Notes: generated by a model not told the origin, from the letters alone. A DNA stretch of 64,000 bases from CAWUKT01 sp963923035 (GCA_963923035.1 CAWUKT010000027.1:1-64000), one strand, 5' to 3'. Shown: positions 25,463-34,760, counted from the first letter of the stretch. Numbers and translations: made by a program.

Positions 25463-26485
25463 ATGGGATTATTTAATTTTTTCTCTTCGGAGATCGCCAT
25501 TGATCTGGGGACCGCAAATACCCTGATCATGTACAATGACCAGATTGTAGTGGACGAGCCTTCGATTGTGGCCCTTGACCGCATGACGGGCAAGGTCCTC
25601 GCCATTGGGTACGAAGCCCAACAAATGCACGAAAAAACGCACGAAAACATCAAAACCGTGCGTCCCTTGCGGGATGGTGTGATTGCCGACTTTACCGTCG
25701 CCGAGCACATGATCCGCGGGATGATCAAGATGATCCACCCGAACAAGCGCTTTATGCCGAGCAACCACAAGATGGTGATCTGCATTCCCTCCGGCATCAC
25801 GGAGGTGGAGAAGCGGGCGGTCCGGGACTCCGCCGAACACGCCGGCGCCAAGGAGGTCTACCTCATTCCTGAGCCGATGGCCGCCGCCATTGGTATCGGC
25901 ATCAACGTCGAGGAACCGATCGGCCACATGATTGTGGACATCGGCGGGGGAACCACCGAGATTGCGGTCATCGCCCTTTCTGGTATCGTCAGTGACCAGA
26001 GCATCCGGATCGCCGGAGACGAATTCAACAGCGACATCCTGGATTATATGCGCCGCCAGCACAACCTGCTGATCGGGGAACGGTCCGCTGAGCGGATCAA
26101 GATTGAGGTCGGTGCCGCCCTGCCCGAGCTGGACGATCCGCCCCAGGACATCGAAATCCGTGGCAAAGACCTCATGACCGGGATTCCGAAAACCATTTCG
26201 ATTTCCTACCGTGAGATTGCCCACGCGCTGAACAAGTCGATCATGAAGATCGAGGAAGCGATCCTGAAAGCGCTTGAATTTACGCCGCCGGAACTGTCCG
26301 CCGATATCTACGACCGCGGCATCCACATCACCGGAGGTGGTGCCTTGTTGCGCGGATTGGACATTCGTCTGCAGGAGAAAACCAAGCTGCCGATCCACAT
26401 CGCCGAGGATCCGCTGAAGGCGGTTGTTCGCGGTACCGGCATCGCCCTGAAGAATACCCACAAGTTTAAGTTCCTGATGGGTTAA
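25463..26485 (+). CDS. mreB: Rod-shape determining protein MreB
   Basis: 340 residues. Actin-like filament protein that guides lateral wall synthesis beneath the membrane. Actin-fold motifs: AIDLGTANTLIM (phosphate 1), VDIGGGTTEIAVIAL (phosphate 2) and HITGGGALLRGLD (adenosine). The length is standard. It heads the shape cluster mreB-mreC-mreD-mrdA-rodA, but a terminator-like hairpin separates it from mreC, which may keep MreB at a higher level than the membrane partners. Confidence 0.98.
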   Translation: MGLFNFFSSEIAIDLGTANTLIMYNDQIVVDEPSIVALDRMTGKVLAIGYEAQQMHEKTHENIKTVRPLRDGVIADFTVAEHMIRGMIKMIHPNKRFMPSNHKMVICIPSGITEVEKRAVRDSAEHAGAKEVYLIPEPMAAAIGIGINVEEPIGHMIVDIGGGTTEIAVIALSGIVSDQSIRIAGDEFNSDILDYMRRQHNLLIGERSAERIKIEVGAALPELDDPPQDIEIRGKDLMTGIPKTISISYREIAHALNKSIMKIEEAILKALEFTPPELSADIYDRGIHITGGGALLRGLDIRLQEKTKLPIHIAEDPLKAVVRGTGIALKNTHKFKFLMG

Positions 26486-26498
26486 GCAAGAAATTCCC

Positions 26499-26573
26499 GG
26501 AGACCGTTTGGCCAGCTTCAGTTCTGTTTCCCGCTTAGAAACTGGAACTCGCCAAATGGTTCCCCTCTTTTTT
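26499..26573 (+). terminator. Terminator/attenuator between mreB and mreC
   Basis: A long imperfect hairpin: GACCGTTTGGC (26502-26512) pairs with GCCAAATGGTT (26551-26561) allowing G-U, and CAGTT/AACTG extend the stem inward. It is followed by CCCCTCTTTTTTC, with the T-run at 26568-26573. It lies 17 bases after the mreB stop and 43 bases before mreC. Confidence 0.6.
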
Positions 26574-26615
26574 CTTTACTAACCTACCCTCTCACTACCA
26601 GATCTTAGCTGCCGT

Positions 26616-27539
26616 ATGTGGAGAATTTTTCAGTTTCTGGGGAGATTCGGCAATTTTATTCTGTTCCTTGTGTTGGAGCTGGTGGCCCTGCTCATCGTCG
26701 TGACCTTTAACAAACCGCAACGGGAGATTTCCCAACGGATGTTGTTGGAGACTTCGGGGAATGTGAGCCAGGTCCAATCTTCGATTGGGGAGTATTTTGA
26801 TCTGCGGTCCCAAAACTCCGAGCTCCAGGATCAGAATGCGCGTCTGATGGCCCAGATCGAATTGATGCGGGATTCCCTCCGCACCATTCGTTTCCGCCAA
26901 CCCACCCAATTCGACTTCCAGATTTTACCCGATTCCCTCAAAAACGACTCGGCCTACCTCGCATCTCTTACCATTCCCATTGACCTGCCGGACAGCATGT
27001 TTCCGGAGCCGGGCTATGTCTTCATGCCTGCCCGCACCATCAATTCCACCGTTCATTTGAACTACAATTACATCACCATCGACAAGGGTCGACGCCACGG
27101 CATCCTCCCGGGGATGGGCCTGATCTCGCCGGACGGCGTCGCGGGCCAGGTCACCTCGGTCAGCCAAAACTACGCCCGGGCCCTGAGCTTGCTCAACAAG
27201 AAATTCAACCTCAGCGCGAAGCTCCTCCGCAATAGCAACATCGGCAACCTGACCTGGGAAGGCAGCAATCCTGATTACGCGACCCTCCAATTCATTCCCC
27301 AAACGTCGACCATTGCGGTGGGCGACTCGGTCGTGACCTCCGGTTATTCGACGACGTTCCCGCCGAACTACTTCGTCGGGGTGGTCGAGGACTTTGATGC
27401 GATGACCAAGGACGGCTTCTTCAATATCAAAGTGCGGTTGGCGTCGAATTTCCGGTCGCTGGACGCGCTGTACGTCGTGATGCACGAGCACCGCGACGAA
27501 CTGCTGGACTCGTTGCAGATGGAAGGAGGTGACCAATGA
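26616..27539 (+). CDS. mreC: Rod-shape determining protein MreC
   Basis: 307 residues. Inner-membrane protein whose periplasmic part links MreB filaments to PBP2. One N-terminal transmembrane segment (about 10-29) is followed by a short coiled coil (about 55-95) and the beta-domain with INKG-type sequence IDKGRRHGILPGMGLISPDGVAGQV and the second half-barrel VGDSVVTSGYSTTFPP...VGVVEDF. The four-base overlap with mreD indicates coupling. Confidence 0.95.
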   Translation: MWRIFQFLGRFGNFILFLVLELVALLIVVTFNKPQREISQRMLLETSGNVSQVQSSIGEYFDLRSQNSELQDQNARLMAQIELMRDSLRTIRFRQPTQFDFQILPDSLKNDSAYLASLTIPIDLPDSMFPEPGYVFMPARTINSTVHLNYNYITIDKGRRHGILPGMGLISPDGVAGQVTSVSQNYARALSLLNKKFNLSAKLLRNSNIGNLTWEGSNPDYATLQFIPQTSTIAVGDSVVTSGYSTTFPPNYFVGVVEDFDAMTKDGFFNIKVRLASNFRSLDALYVVMHEHRDELLDSLQMEGGDQ

Positions 27540-28057
27540 GCAATTTGTACCTGCGCCAGGCGGCGATGTTCTTGATTTACCTGCTCTTGCAGGTCTTCGT
27601 CTTCAATTACTTCACGCTCTTTGACCTGGCTACCCCCCACGTCTACCTCCTCTTCCTGTTGATGCTGCCCATCAACCTCCGTTTCCCCTTCCTCATCGTG
27701 ATCGCCTTTTTCGTCGGCCTCACCGTGGACATTTTCTCCTTCAACGCCTTCAAGGGCGTCCACGCATTCGCCGCGACCTTCATGATGAGCCTCCGAAATA
27801 TCTGGGTCAGCGTGTTCACGAACCGCTTTTCCTACCACGGCTCCGAGGAATACCTGTTGCAGGTCCAGGGGCCGGTTTGGTACGCACAATACCTCTTTCC
27901 GCTCATTCTGGTGGAGCAACTGGCGTACTATTTCGTGGAGGCCTTTTCCTTTGACAATTTTCCCTTAACATTGTATAAGTCAGGCTCCAGCGCCGTTTTC
28001 ACCTTCGGAATTTGCCTGGTTTTCACTCTATTGTTTCACAAGACGAATAAGCGATGA
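27536..28057 (+). CDS. mreD: Rod-shape determining protein MreD
   Basis: 173 residues, very hydrophobic, with about five transmembrane segments; no soluble domain. Assignment rests on length, hydrophobic pattern and position between mreC (4-base overlap) and mrdA (4-base overlap). It works in the elongasome with MreC. Sequence conservation in the family is weak, so context carries much of the call. Confidence 0.9.
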   Translation: MSNLYLRQAAMFLIYLLLQVFVFNYFTLFDLATPHVYLLFLLMLPINLRFPFLIVIAFFVGLTVDIFSFNAFKGVHAFAATFMMSLRNIWVSVFTNRFSYHGSEEYLLQVQGPVWYAQYLFPLILVEQLAYYFVEAFSFDNFPLTLYKSGSSAVFTFGICLVFTLLFHKTNKR

Positions 28058-29928
28058 ACGAGCACCGAATTCGCGGTTTCTTCATTTTGATCGGCTTTTC
28101 GATCATCTTCATCTTGTATTTGGGGCGCCTGTACTATCTCCAGGCGGTCAGCAATGAGTATGCCCTGGCGTCGGAGGCGAAGGACCTCGACGTGGTGACC
28201 TTGATTCCGTCCCGCGGGATGATATACGACCGGACCCAGAAGATCTACGTGAAAAATTCGCCGGTTTACGATGTCCAGTTCATTCCCAAGGACATCAAAA
28301 TTCAGCCGGGCGATACGGCGATGTTGGAAGAGCTGTTGGGGATAGATCGAAAGGAAATCGTGTCGAAGATCAAGGAGGCGCGGGGAAATGAACGTTATCG
28401 CTGGGCCGATATGGTGACGCGGTTGGACCACAGCCGGTTTGCGGCGTTCAGTGAAAAGTCGTGGCGGTTCGAGGGAATGAAGGTGGTGCCCCGGATGACG
28501 CGCGAGTATGTGTATCCGTGTGGAGCCCATTTTCTCGGCTATATCAATGAGGTGACGAAGGAGTTTTTGGCGGACAAAAAGGACTCGGGCGATACGCTGG
28601 ATTACCACTATAAGCGGGGAGATTTGACGGGAATTGTGGGGATTGAAAAAGAATACGAGCGGTTGTTGCGGGGGAAAAAGGGGCAGAAAATGATCATTCG
28701 CGATGTGTTCAACCGCGAAATCGGGCCGTATGCGGAGGGAAAATACGATGTGATGCCGGAATCAGGCCTCGATATTCAGTTGGGGGTAGATGTGGAATTG
28801 CAGATGTTGGGAGAACGGCTGATGCAGAATAAACGGGGAAGCGTTGTGGCAATTGAGCCTTCAACGGGCGAAATTTTGGCCTATGTATCCGCGCCCAGTT
28901 ACGACCCTTCGCTGTTGACCGGCAGCGACCTCGGAAAAAACTACTTCGCGTTGTTGGGCGACAAGGAATTGCCGCTGATCAACCGGCCCATCCAGGCGGA
29001 ATACTCGCCTGGCTCCATCTTCAAAATTCTCCAGGCCCTCGTGGCCCTCGGCGACAATGTCATCACCGAGGACTCCCATTTTGGTTGCGGCGGCCGCTGG
29101 TTCCGCAACCGCGGAAAACCCGCTTGCCACGGCGCCCACGGCTCCTGTGGCCTGCCCCTTGGCATCAAGCAATCCTGCAACTCCTTCTTCGCCGAAGTCT
29201 ACTACCAGTTCCTGAATTCAAGGAACTTCGAAGATGTGGGTGCGGCCTACGAGCGCTGGCGCGAAGTCATGACGCAATACGGCGTCGGCGTCCAACTCGG
29301 TGTCGACATCCCGAACGAAAAAGACGGCAACTTGCCGACCCGCGCGTACTACGACCGCCTCTACAAAAATTCGTGGGGCGCCCTGACCATTTACTCCAAC
29401 TCTATCGGCCAGGGCGAAGTCCTGATGACGCCCCTCCAGATGGCCAATTCAGCGGCGATCATCGCGAACCGCGGCTGGTACTATCCACCCCATTTCCTGA
29501 AGTCGGTCCGCAAGGGGAACCAGTGGTTGCCCGATCCCTACGAGCGGCAACGCGTTCCGGGCACCGCCCGGCAATTCGACGTGGTCGTGGACGCGATGCA
29601 AACCGTGGTCGAGTCGGGCACGGCCCGCCGCGCGCGCATCGACAGCGTGGCCGTCTGCGGCAAAACGGGCACGGTGGAGAATCCCCACGGGGAAGACCAC
29701 AGTGTATTCATGGCATTTGCCCCGAAGGAAAACCCCAAAATCGCGATCGCCTGCATCGTCGAGAACGCCGGATTCGGCGGGACTTGGTCCGCACCGATTT
29801 GCAGCCTGATGATGGAGTACTACCTCACCGGCAAAATCAAGAATGAATTCAAGCTCAACCGGATCCTGGAAGCGGATTTCCTTGAAGAGGAAGCCGAGGC
29901 CGAGGAGCAGGAAGTCGCTCAGAACTAA
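28054..29928 (+). CDS. mrdA: Penicillin-binding protein 2 (elongation transpeptidase)
   Basis: 624 residues. Peptidoglycan DD-transpeptidase for side-wall growth, anchored by an N-terminal transmembrane helix (about 8-30). The dimerisation/pedestal domain (about 50-225) contains the PSRGMIYDR motif. The transpeptidase domain has the active-site Ser321 in SIFK (321-324), SCN at 374-376 and KTG at 537-539. It ends in an acidic Glu/Ala tail. It sits directly before rodA, its glycosyltransferase partner. Confidence 0.97.
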   Translation: MNEHRIRGFFILIGFSIIFILYLGRLYYLQAVSNEYALASEAKDLDVVTLIPSRGMIYDRTQKIYVKNSPVYDVQFIPKDIKIQPGDTAMLEELLGIDRKEIVSKIKEARGNERYRWADMVTRLDHSRFAAFSEKSWRFEGMKVVPRMTREYVYPCGAHFLGYINEVTKEFLADKKDSGDTLDYHYKRGDLTGIVGIEKEYERLLRGKKGQKMIIRDVFNREIGPYAEGKYDVMPESGLDIQLGVDVELQMLGERLMQNKRGSVVAIEPSTGEILAYVSAPSYDPSLLTGSDLGKNYFALLGDKELPLINRPIQAEYSPGSIFKILQALVALGDNVITEDSHFGCGGRWFRNRGKPACHGAHGSCGLPLGIKQSCNSFFAEVYYQFLNSRNFEDVGAAYERWREVMTQYGVGVQLGVDIPNEKDGNLPTRAYYDRLYKNSWGALTIYSNSIGQGEVLMTPLQMANSAAIIANRGWYYPPHFLKSVRKGNQWLPDPYERQRVPGTARQFDVVVDAMQTVVESGTARRARIDSVAVCGKTGTVENPHGEDHSVFMAFAPKENPKIAIACIVENAGFGGTWSAPICSLMMEYYLTGKIKNEFKLNRILEADFLEEEAEAEEQEVAQN

Positions 29929-29934
29929 AACAGA

Positions 29935-31221
29935 ATGGTCAGAGACCTCAAAATAGATTGGATTACCCTGGGACTGTACCTCCTCATCGTACTGATGGGC
30001 TGGTTCAACCTGTATTCCATTTCCTCGGAGGAAAACGCTTCGATCATCAATTTTAGTTCCTTCCACGGCAAGCAGGCCTTTTTCATCCTCGTTTCCCTGG
30101 GAATCGGCATGCTCATCCTGTTTCTGGACACCAAGTTCCTGGAACTGACGAGTTACGTGGCCTACGGCGCGGCTTTGTTGGCGCTGATGGCGGTGCTGAC
30201 GATGAGCAAGGTATCCGGGGCGGCGAGTTGGTTCGAGATCGGTGGGTTCAAGATCCAGCCGACGGAATTTGCGAAGGTGACGACGCTGATGGCGCTGGGC
30301 AAATACATGTCCCGCTTCAATTTTACCTTCAACAAGAGCCGGGACTTTATGATGGTGGCGGCGGGTCTGTTCCTGCCGATGGCCATGGTCCTCTTGCAGA
30401 ACGATGCCGGTTCGGCGCTGGTCTTCCTCGGGATGATTTTTATGCTCTACCGCGAAGGTTTGCACCCCGCGTTCCTGATCATTCTGGGGATTACCGCCCT
30501 GGTGGGCGTGGTGTCCATCCTGTTGCAGGATGTCGAAAATGCGATGGGCATCTTGCTGGTCATCCTCGTGGTGGGCACGGCGGGCGCCGTGGTGATGTTG
30601 ATCCTGGCGGAAAAGATGCGCTTTGTCTGGGTCGTGGTGATCACGGGCGTGTTTTTGTGCACGTTGCCGCTGGCCGTGAAATTTGTGGTGAAGCCCTACC
30701 AAAGTGCCCGGATCCGGGTATTGGTGGCGTCGGATGAGAAGATCCAGGAGGAAAAAAAGAAAGGCGATGATTCCCTGTTGAAGGCCCGCTACCAGTTGCG
30801 GGAATCCCTGGTGGCCATTGGTTCCGGTGGTTTGGCGGGGAAAGGCTATGGAAATGGCACCCATACCCGGAATGATTTTGTCCCCGAAGAGCATACCGAC
30901 TATATCTTTTGCGTGATCGGGGAGGAGCACGGGTTCCTGGGCACCGGCACCATTCTGATTCTATTTTTCTGCCTCATCCTCCGCATCATCTACCTCGCCG
31001 AAAATTCGAAGAGTCGATACGCCCGGGTCTACGGCTACGGGATGGCCTCGATCATATTTATGCACCTCTTCGTGAATGTGGGGATGACCATTGGGCTGGT
31101 CCCGACCATCGGGATTCCACTGCCGTTCTTCAGTTACGGCGGTTCCTCGATGATCGCCTTCACCATGATGCTGTTCATCCTCATGAACCACTATTCCTAC
31201 CGCAGCAATATCATGAATTGA
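29935..31221 (+). CDS. rodA: Rod-shape determining glycosyltransferase RodA
   Basis: 428 residues, SEDS family, about ten transmembrane segments. It polymerises lipid II into glycan strands together with PBP2. Conserved features are the AASWFEIGGFKIQPTEFAK segment near residues 95-113, NDAGSALVF, the extracellular loop around GKGYGNGTHTRNDFVPEEHTD, and the C-terminal GIPLPFFSYGGSSM. It is the last gene of the shape cluster, six bases after mrdA. The stop codon directly abuts the convergent glycerophosphodiesterase gene. Confidence 0.97.
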   Translation: MVRDLKIDWITLGLYLLIVLMGWFNLYSISSEENASIINFSSFHGKQAFFILVSLGIGMLILFLDTKFLELTSYVAYGAALLALMAVLTMSKVSGAASWFEIGGFKIQPTEFAKVTTLMALGKYMSRFNFTFNKSRDFMMVAAGLFLPMAMVLLQNDAGSALVFLGMIFMLYREGLHPAFLIILGITALVGVVSILLQDVENAMGILLVILVVGTAGAVVMLILAEKMRFVWVVVITGVFLCTLPLAVKFVVKPYQSARIRVLVASDEKIQEEKKKGDDSLLKARYQLRESLVAIGSGGLAGKGYGNGTHTRNDFVPEEHTDYIFCVIGEEHGFLGTGTILILFFCLILRIIYLAENSKSRYARVYGYGMASIIFMHLFVNVGMTIGLVPTIGIPLPFFSYGGSSMIAFTMMLFILMNHYSYRSNIMN

Positions 31222-32160
31222 TCATTGCAGCTCCTGCATCCGGTCCGGATAATCCGAAATCAATCCATCGACGCCCATTTTGATCAACTTTTGCATGTCT
31301 TCGACTTCGTTGACGGTCCATGGAATGACCTGCATGTCGTGGTCGTGGGCAAATGCAATGAGTTCCGGAGTGACGAGTTCGAAGTAGGAGGAGTAAATCT
31401 CGGGGGAAAAGGAGAGGAGCTCGAGGTTGGCGCGGAAATCGGGATTGGATTCGATGAGGTAAGCCGTGGAAATTTCGGGGGCGAGTTGATGGGTGGCTTC
31501 CAGAGCGCCCAAATCAAAAGATTGGATCGTGGTCCGTTCGGCAATGCCTTTTTCTTCCACTACCCCCAACAACATCCTTGCATACGTTTCCGCATCCGGG
31601 TGGAATTCGCCGTCCCGTTCCGGCCTGCGTTTGATTTCGATGTTGTACAGCATGGGCGGAATGTTGAGAGAATCGGCCAGTCGCTCCGCCATGTCGATGA
31701 CATCGGCCAATTTGGGCTTGGTCACCGCCACTTTTTGCTGAAGTGGGAAGCGCTCGTGGACCCGGGAGCCACAATCGTATTCCTGGACCTGTTCGTAGGT
31801 CATTTTGAAAATATTGTGTTCCAGTTCATTGTCCTTGGTGATGGGCTCACCACTTGGATCCAGGCAGATCTCGTGGGACATGAACGGCTCGTGGCTGAGG
31901 ATGACTTCGCTGTCAGCAGTAATGACCACGTCCATTTCCAACGTAGTTACTCCCAATTCAATGGCCCGCCGCATCGCCGGCAAGGAGTTCTCCGGCAGCA
32001 AGCCCCGAGCGCCCCGGTGGCCTTGCAGGTCAAGCGGAAGGTTGTCGGAAGCAGAAACTGTATCTATATTTTGGGTTTCTGCCTGGGTGGAGGAATTGGA
32101 AGAGGTTTTTTCACAGGCCCAAAAAGAGAGGCAGCAGCAGAGGAAAACGAAATAGCGCAT
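31222..32160 (-). CDS. Glycerophosphodiester phosphodiesterase lipoprotein
   Basis: 312 residues from the ATG at 32158-32160, which gives a lipoprotein signal with lipobox FWAC (Cys16). The GDPD TIM-barrel begins near residue 45 with LQGHRGARGLLPENS; the catalytic His and the metal ligands in LEMDVVITADSEVILSHE follow, then the IEIKRRPE block. It would hydrolyse glycerophosphodiesters in the periplasm or at the outer membrane, yielding glycerol-3-phosphate. Longer in-frame extensions upstream run into a terminator hairpin and are unlikely. Confidence 0.9.
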   Translation of the reverse strand: MRYFVFLCCCLSFWACEKTSSNSSTQAETQNIDTVSASDNLPLDLQGHRGARGLLPENSLPAMRRAIELGVTTLEMDVVITADSEVILSHEPFMSHEICLDPSGEPITKDNELEHNIFKMTYEQVQEYDCGSRVHERFPLQQKVAVTKPKLADVIDMAERLADSLNIPPMLYNIEIKRRPERDGEFHPDAETYARMLLGVVEEKGIAERTTIQSFDLGALEATHQLAPEISTAYLIESNPDFRANLELLSFSPEIYSSYFELVTPELIAFAHDHDMQVIPWTVNEVEDMQKLIKMGVDGLISDYPDRMQELQ

Positions 32161-32223
32161 GGGGGAAATAAGAAAAAATATCGCGGGAGAAAAAGGGCGA
32201 GGGGCTGAATTCAGGATATGTTC

Positions 32224-32261
32224 AAAAACAAGAGGACTCAACCCAGGGCGGGCCGAGTCCT
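32224..32261 (-). terminator. Rho-independent terminator
   Basis: On the minus strand AGGACTC pairs with GAGTCCT (32233-32239 and 32255-32261) with a 15-base loop, followed by CTTGTTTTTG. No annotated gene on that strand lies upstream before the divergent flavoprotein, so it must end a short transcript from within 32262-32657. Confidence 0.6.
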
Positions 32262-32283
32262 TCTCCTTCCAAAATGGTAAAAT

Positions 32284-32451
32284 TCATTCCTCCGAATCCT
32301 CTGGATTCCGAGGTTCTTCGTGCATCGACTCGTCTGGCAGGACGCGGTCACGCTCCTCCACTTCCCCCGCGTTCCGCTCCCGCGGTGGAGTTTCCGAAGG
32401 CGGATCCGGATGTTTCCGGTCTCGTGGTGATTCTTGAGACGGCGTTGTCAC
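32284..32451 (-). CDS. Possible small or broken gene, Pro/Glu/Arg-rich peptide
   Basis: On the minus strand a frame of about 55 codons, from GTG at 32449-32451, ends in TGA 23 bases before a good terminator. The peptide is polar and disordered, ending in MHEEPRNPEDSEE. No ATG precedes it in frame, but ATG at 32499-32501 opens another frame (MASINREFGTRVPVKRS) that stops right where this one could continue after a one-base shift. It could be a real small protein with a frameshift, a remnant, or chance; the terminator is the main support. A plus-strand frame overlaps the same bases. Confidence 0.25.
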   Translation of the reverse strand: MTTPSQESPRDRKHPDPPSETPPRERNAGEVEERDRVLPDESMHEEPRNPEDSEE

Positions 32452-32657
32452 GAACGTTTTACGGGCACTCTCGTGCCGAATTCTCTGTTAATTGATGCCA
32501 TTAAATATTTCCGCCCCGGCCGTGATCCCTTCAATGAACAAGGCCACCGAGCCGAATTCGGGCGAAACTCACCTTTGTGACGGTTAAGAGGTGTGAAATG
32601 TGAATTTTTTGATTTAGCAGACTTTTTAAAACCATCGTCCGGGCGTTAAATTGAGCC

Positions 32658-33800
32658 ATGTCCCGCGCGAACGTTTACGATGTCGCCATCGTTGGAGCAG
32701 GCCCGGCCGGCGCTACCTGTGCCCTGGCCCTCAAGGACAGTGGACTCCGCTTCCTCTTGCTCGACAAGGCCGCTTTCCCCCGCGACAAAGTCTGCGGAGA
32801 CGCGATTCCCGCGCGCTGCGCCCACGTCTTGCGGGCCCTCGACCCTCGCTACGCGGTGGAACTCGAGGCCTTTCCCCGGAAAACCGGAATCAAAAGCTGC
32901 CGCATCGTCGCGCCGAATACCCACCACTTTGACTACGAGTTCCATACCGGCGGCTATTGCTCGGCGCGGATCGATTTCGATCAGTTCCTGTTGGAATTGG
33001 CGCTGCGGGAGACGGAGCTGGATTTCGAACCCGAAATGGAGGTCCGGGAGGCGATTCGGGAGGGAGACGAATGGAAATTGGTCACCCGCACGGGGGCGGA
33101 GTGGAGGGCGCGGGCCATCGTCGCCTGCGACGGCGGCCAATCACGCTTGGCCCGTCAGTTGACAGGGCGCGAAATGGACCCGCGGCACCACTGTGCAGCG
33201 GTCCGGGCCTATTACCAGGGGGTGGCCAACACCGATCCCGACCGCATGGAAATCCATTTCCTGGATGATTTTTTGCCCGGCTATTTCTGGATTTTCCCCC
33301 TCCCCAACGATACCGTCAATGTCGGCTTCGGCATGCTCAGCGATCAATTGAGCGAGAAGAAACTCAATTTACGGAAATCGTTTCCAGAGATATTGGCATC
33401 GGCTGGATTGCGGGAGCGTTTCGCCGGGGCCACTGAGTTGTCGGGGCCAAAAGGCTTTGGCTTGCCGATGGGATCGCGGAAGGTGCCCCTGAGCGGGAAG
33501 GGATTTCTGTTGTGTGGAGATGCGGCGGCGCTGATTGAGCCGGCGACGGGAGAGGGCATCGGCAATGCGATGTTGAGTGGGCAGCTGGCGGCCCGGACCT
33601 TGCGGCAGATTGGAGTTGCTGCCGATGCGGCGGAATGGAAGGCCTACGACGAGGCGGTATACGGGAAATTGTGGACGGATCTTCGGAGAAAGTACCTGGC
33701 CCAGCGCTGGCTGGGACAACGCAAGCACCTGATGAATTGGCTGGTCAGGAGTGCGAACCGGAAAGGTCCGGTTCGTTGGTTGATGCGAAAAGTCTTTTGA
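32658..33800 (+). CDS. FAD-dependent oxidoreductase, geranylgeranyl reductase family
   Basis: 380 residues. The N-terminal dinucleotide-binding motif is VAIVGAGPAGATCA, followed by KVCGDAIPAR with the family Cys-Gly-Asp, the IVACDGGQSRLAR motif, and the second FAD motif LLCGDAAALIEPATGEGIGNAM. This is the pattern of the geranylgeranyl/digeranylgeranyl reductase group, which saturates isoprenoid chains or oxidises related lipids. The substrate is uncertain. Its 3' end converges with the Lrp gene, six bases apart. Confidence 0.9.
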   Translation: MSRANVYDVAIVGAGPAGATCALALKDSGLRFLLLDKAAFPRDKVCGDAIPARCAHVLRALDPRYAVELEAFPRKTGIKSCRIVAPNTHHFDYEFHTGGYCSARIDFDQFLLELALRETELDFEPEMEVREAIREGDEWKLVTRTGAEWRARAIVACDGGQSRLARQLTGREMDPRHHCAAVRAYYQGVANTDPDRMEIHFLDDFLPGYFWIFPLPNDTVNVGFGMLSDQLSEKKLNLRKSFPEILASAGLRERFAGATELSGPKGFGLPMGSRKVPLSGKGFLLCGDAAALIEPATGEGIGNAMLSGQLAARTLRQIGVAADAAEWKAYDEAVYGKLWTDLRRKYLAQRWLGQRKHLMNWLVRSANRKGPVRWLMRKVF

Positions 33801-33806
33801 GGCGGT

Positions 33807-34298
33807 TTATTTTCCCCGGTTGTTCGAGATCATGCCTTCGTGCAGCGGCAGACTCATCTCATTTTTGACAGTTTGCATCACCACCTTGGATTCAATGTGG
33901 CCCACTCCATCGATTTTGGAGAGCTTTTCCACCAGGAACTGCTGGTAGTCGGCAATGCTGCGGGCGTACATTTTGAGGAGGAAGTCGCCATTGCCAGTGA
34001 TATGGTAGGCTTCCGTGATTTCGGGAATTTTCGAAATGGTTTCCACGAAACTCTCAATGCGAAAATGGCTGTGGTAATTGAGTTTGACCTCAATGAAGAC
34101 GATGACGTTCAGGCCCAATTGGTCAGCGTCGACCCGGGCATGGAACGATTTGATCATCCCCCCAGCCTCCAACTTCCGAACCCGTTCTAGTGTCGGGGCC
34201 GGAGAAAGGCCTACTTCGGAGGCCAGTTGGGCATTGGTGATGCGTCCCCGTTCTTGGAGAATACGGAGAATATTGAAGTCAATTCTATCCAATTTCAT
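33807..34298 (-). CDS. Lrp/AsnC-family transcriptional regulator
   Basis: 163 residues. N-terminal helix-turn-helix (about 4-55: LDRIDFNILRILQERGRI... ELAS-type helix with VGLSPAPTLERVRKLE) and C-terminal RAM/AsnC ligand-binding domain (about 65-145, with TEAYHITGNGDFLLKMYARS). These proteins form octamers and sense amino acids, acting on their own and on metabolic promoters. The gene is transcribed towards the flavoprotein; the long AT-rich gap upstream probably contains its autoregulated promoter. Confidence 0.93.
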   Translation of the reverse strand: MKLDRIDFNILRILQERGRITNAQLASEVGLSPAPTLERVRKLEAGGMIKSFHARVDADQLGLNVIVFIEVKLNYHSHFRIESFVETISKIPEITEAYHITGNGDFLLKMYARSIADYQQFLVEKLSKIDGVGHIESKVVMQTVKNEMSLPLHEGMISNNRGK

Positions 34299-34760
34299 AA
34301 CAAAGATTGCTTCATTGAGAGCTACAAAAAAATACTAACCATCCGGAAATTAAACAGACTAAAGCAACGGCACCGGATGGTGAATTTCAACGGAATCAAT
34401 AACATCAAGGGTGCTGGTTTAATAGTTGTAAAAGTCGCAATTCGATTACCTAGCACGCTTTTCAAATATAATGAGTTTCCTCACTTAATCCAGTTCTTAT
34501 TGACACTATAAACCACAATTCTCCGTTATTAAATCCATTTGGTTATCCAAAATGGAGAAACTCCTATGTACAATTTCATTCCCACCGGGCAACAATACGT
34601 TGTAACTATTTTACTATCAGCTGAAAAGAATGGGAATCACCCTTTTGGTGTACATTTCCGAACAAATGGCATTTCAGGAACATGGCCGAACCCAGCAATT
34701 TATTTTTCCATCCTCTCTTCCTGGCTTTCCATTCCTCCTGATCCCTGCTAAATTTGCCGC
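34299..34760. promoter_or_regulatory. AT-rich divergent intergenic region, Lrp regulator and glyS
   Basis: 462 bases with clearly lower GC than the neighbours. No credible gene: the only longer frame starts with TTG and has no family resemblance. It must hold promoters for the Lrp-type regulator and glyS, but no motif stands out enough to place them. Confidence 0.4.

Larger units (their letters stand above)
32161..32657. other. 497-base intergenic region with terminator and possible small ORF
   Basis: The stretch separates the glycerophosphodiesterase from the divergent flavoprotein. It holds a minus-strand terminator hairpin at 32224-32261 and, just upstream on that strand, an open frame for a Pro/Glu/Arg-rich peptide. 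The part nearest the flavoprotein (32560-32657) is AT-rich and should contain that gene's promoter. Nothing else is recognised. Confidence 0.5.

Noticed and set aside
32470..32482. CTCGTGCCGAATT, reverse complement of the cDNA-cloning EcoRI adaptor AATTCGGCACGAG
   Set aside because: The match is exact over 13 bases, but both sides look like native bacterial sequence and the 13-mer forms part of a local GGCAC/GTGCC hairpin. A chance match or native hairpin is more likely than an adaptor in the assembly; checking raw reads would settle it.
34539..34751. Plus-strand 70-codon frame upstream of glyS
   Set aside because: It starts with TTG, has no family resemblance and lies in an AT-rich promoter region.
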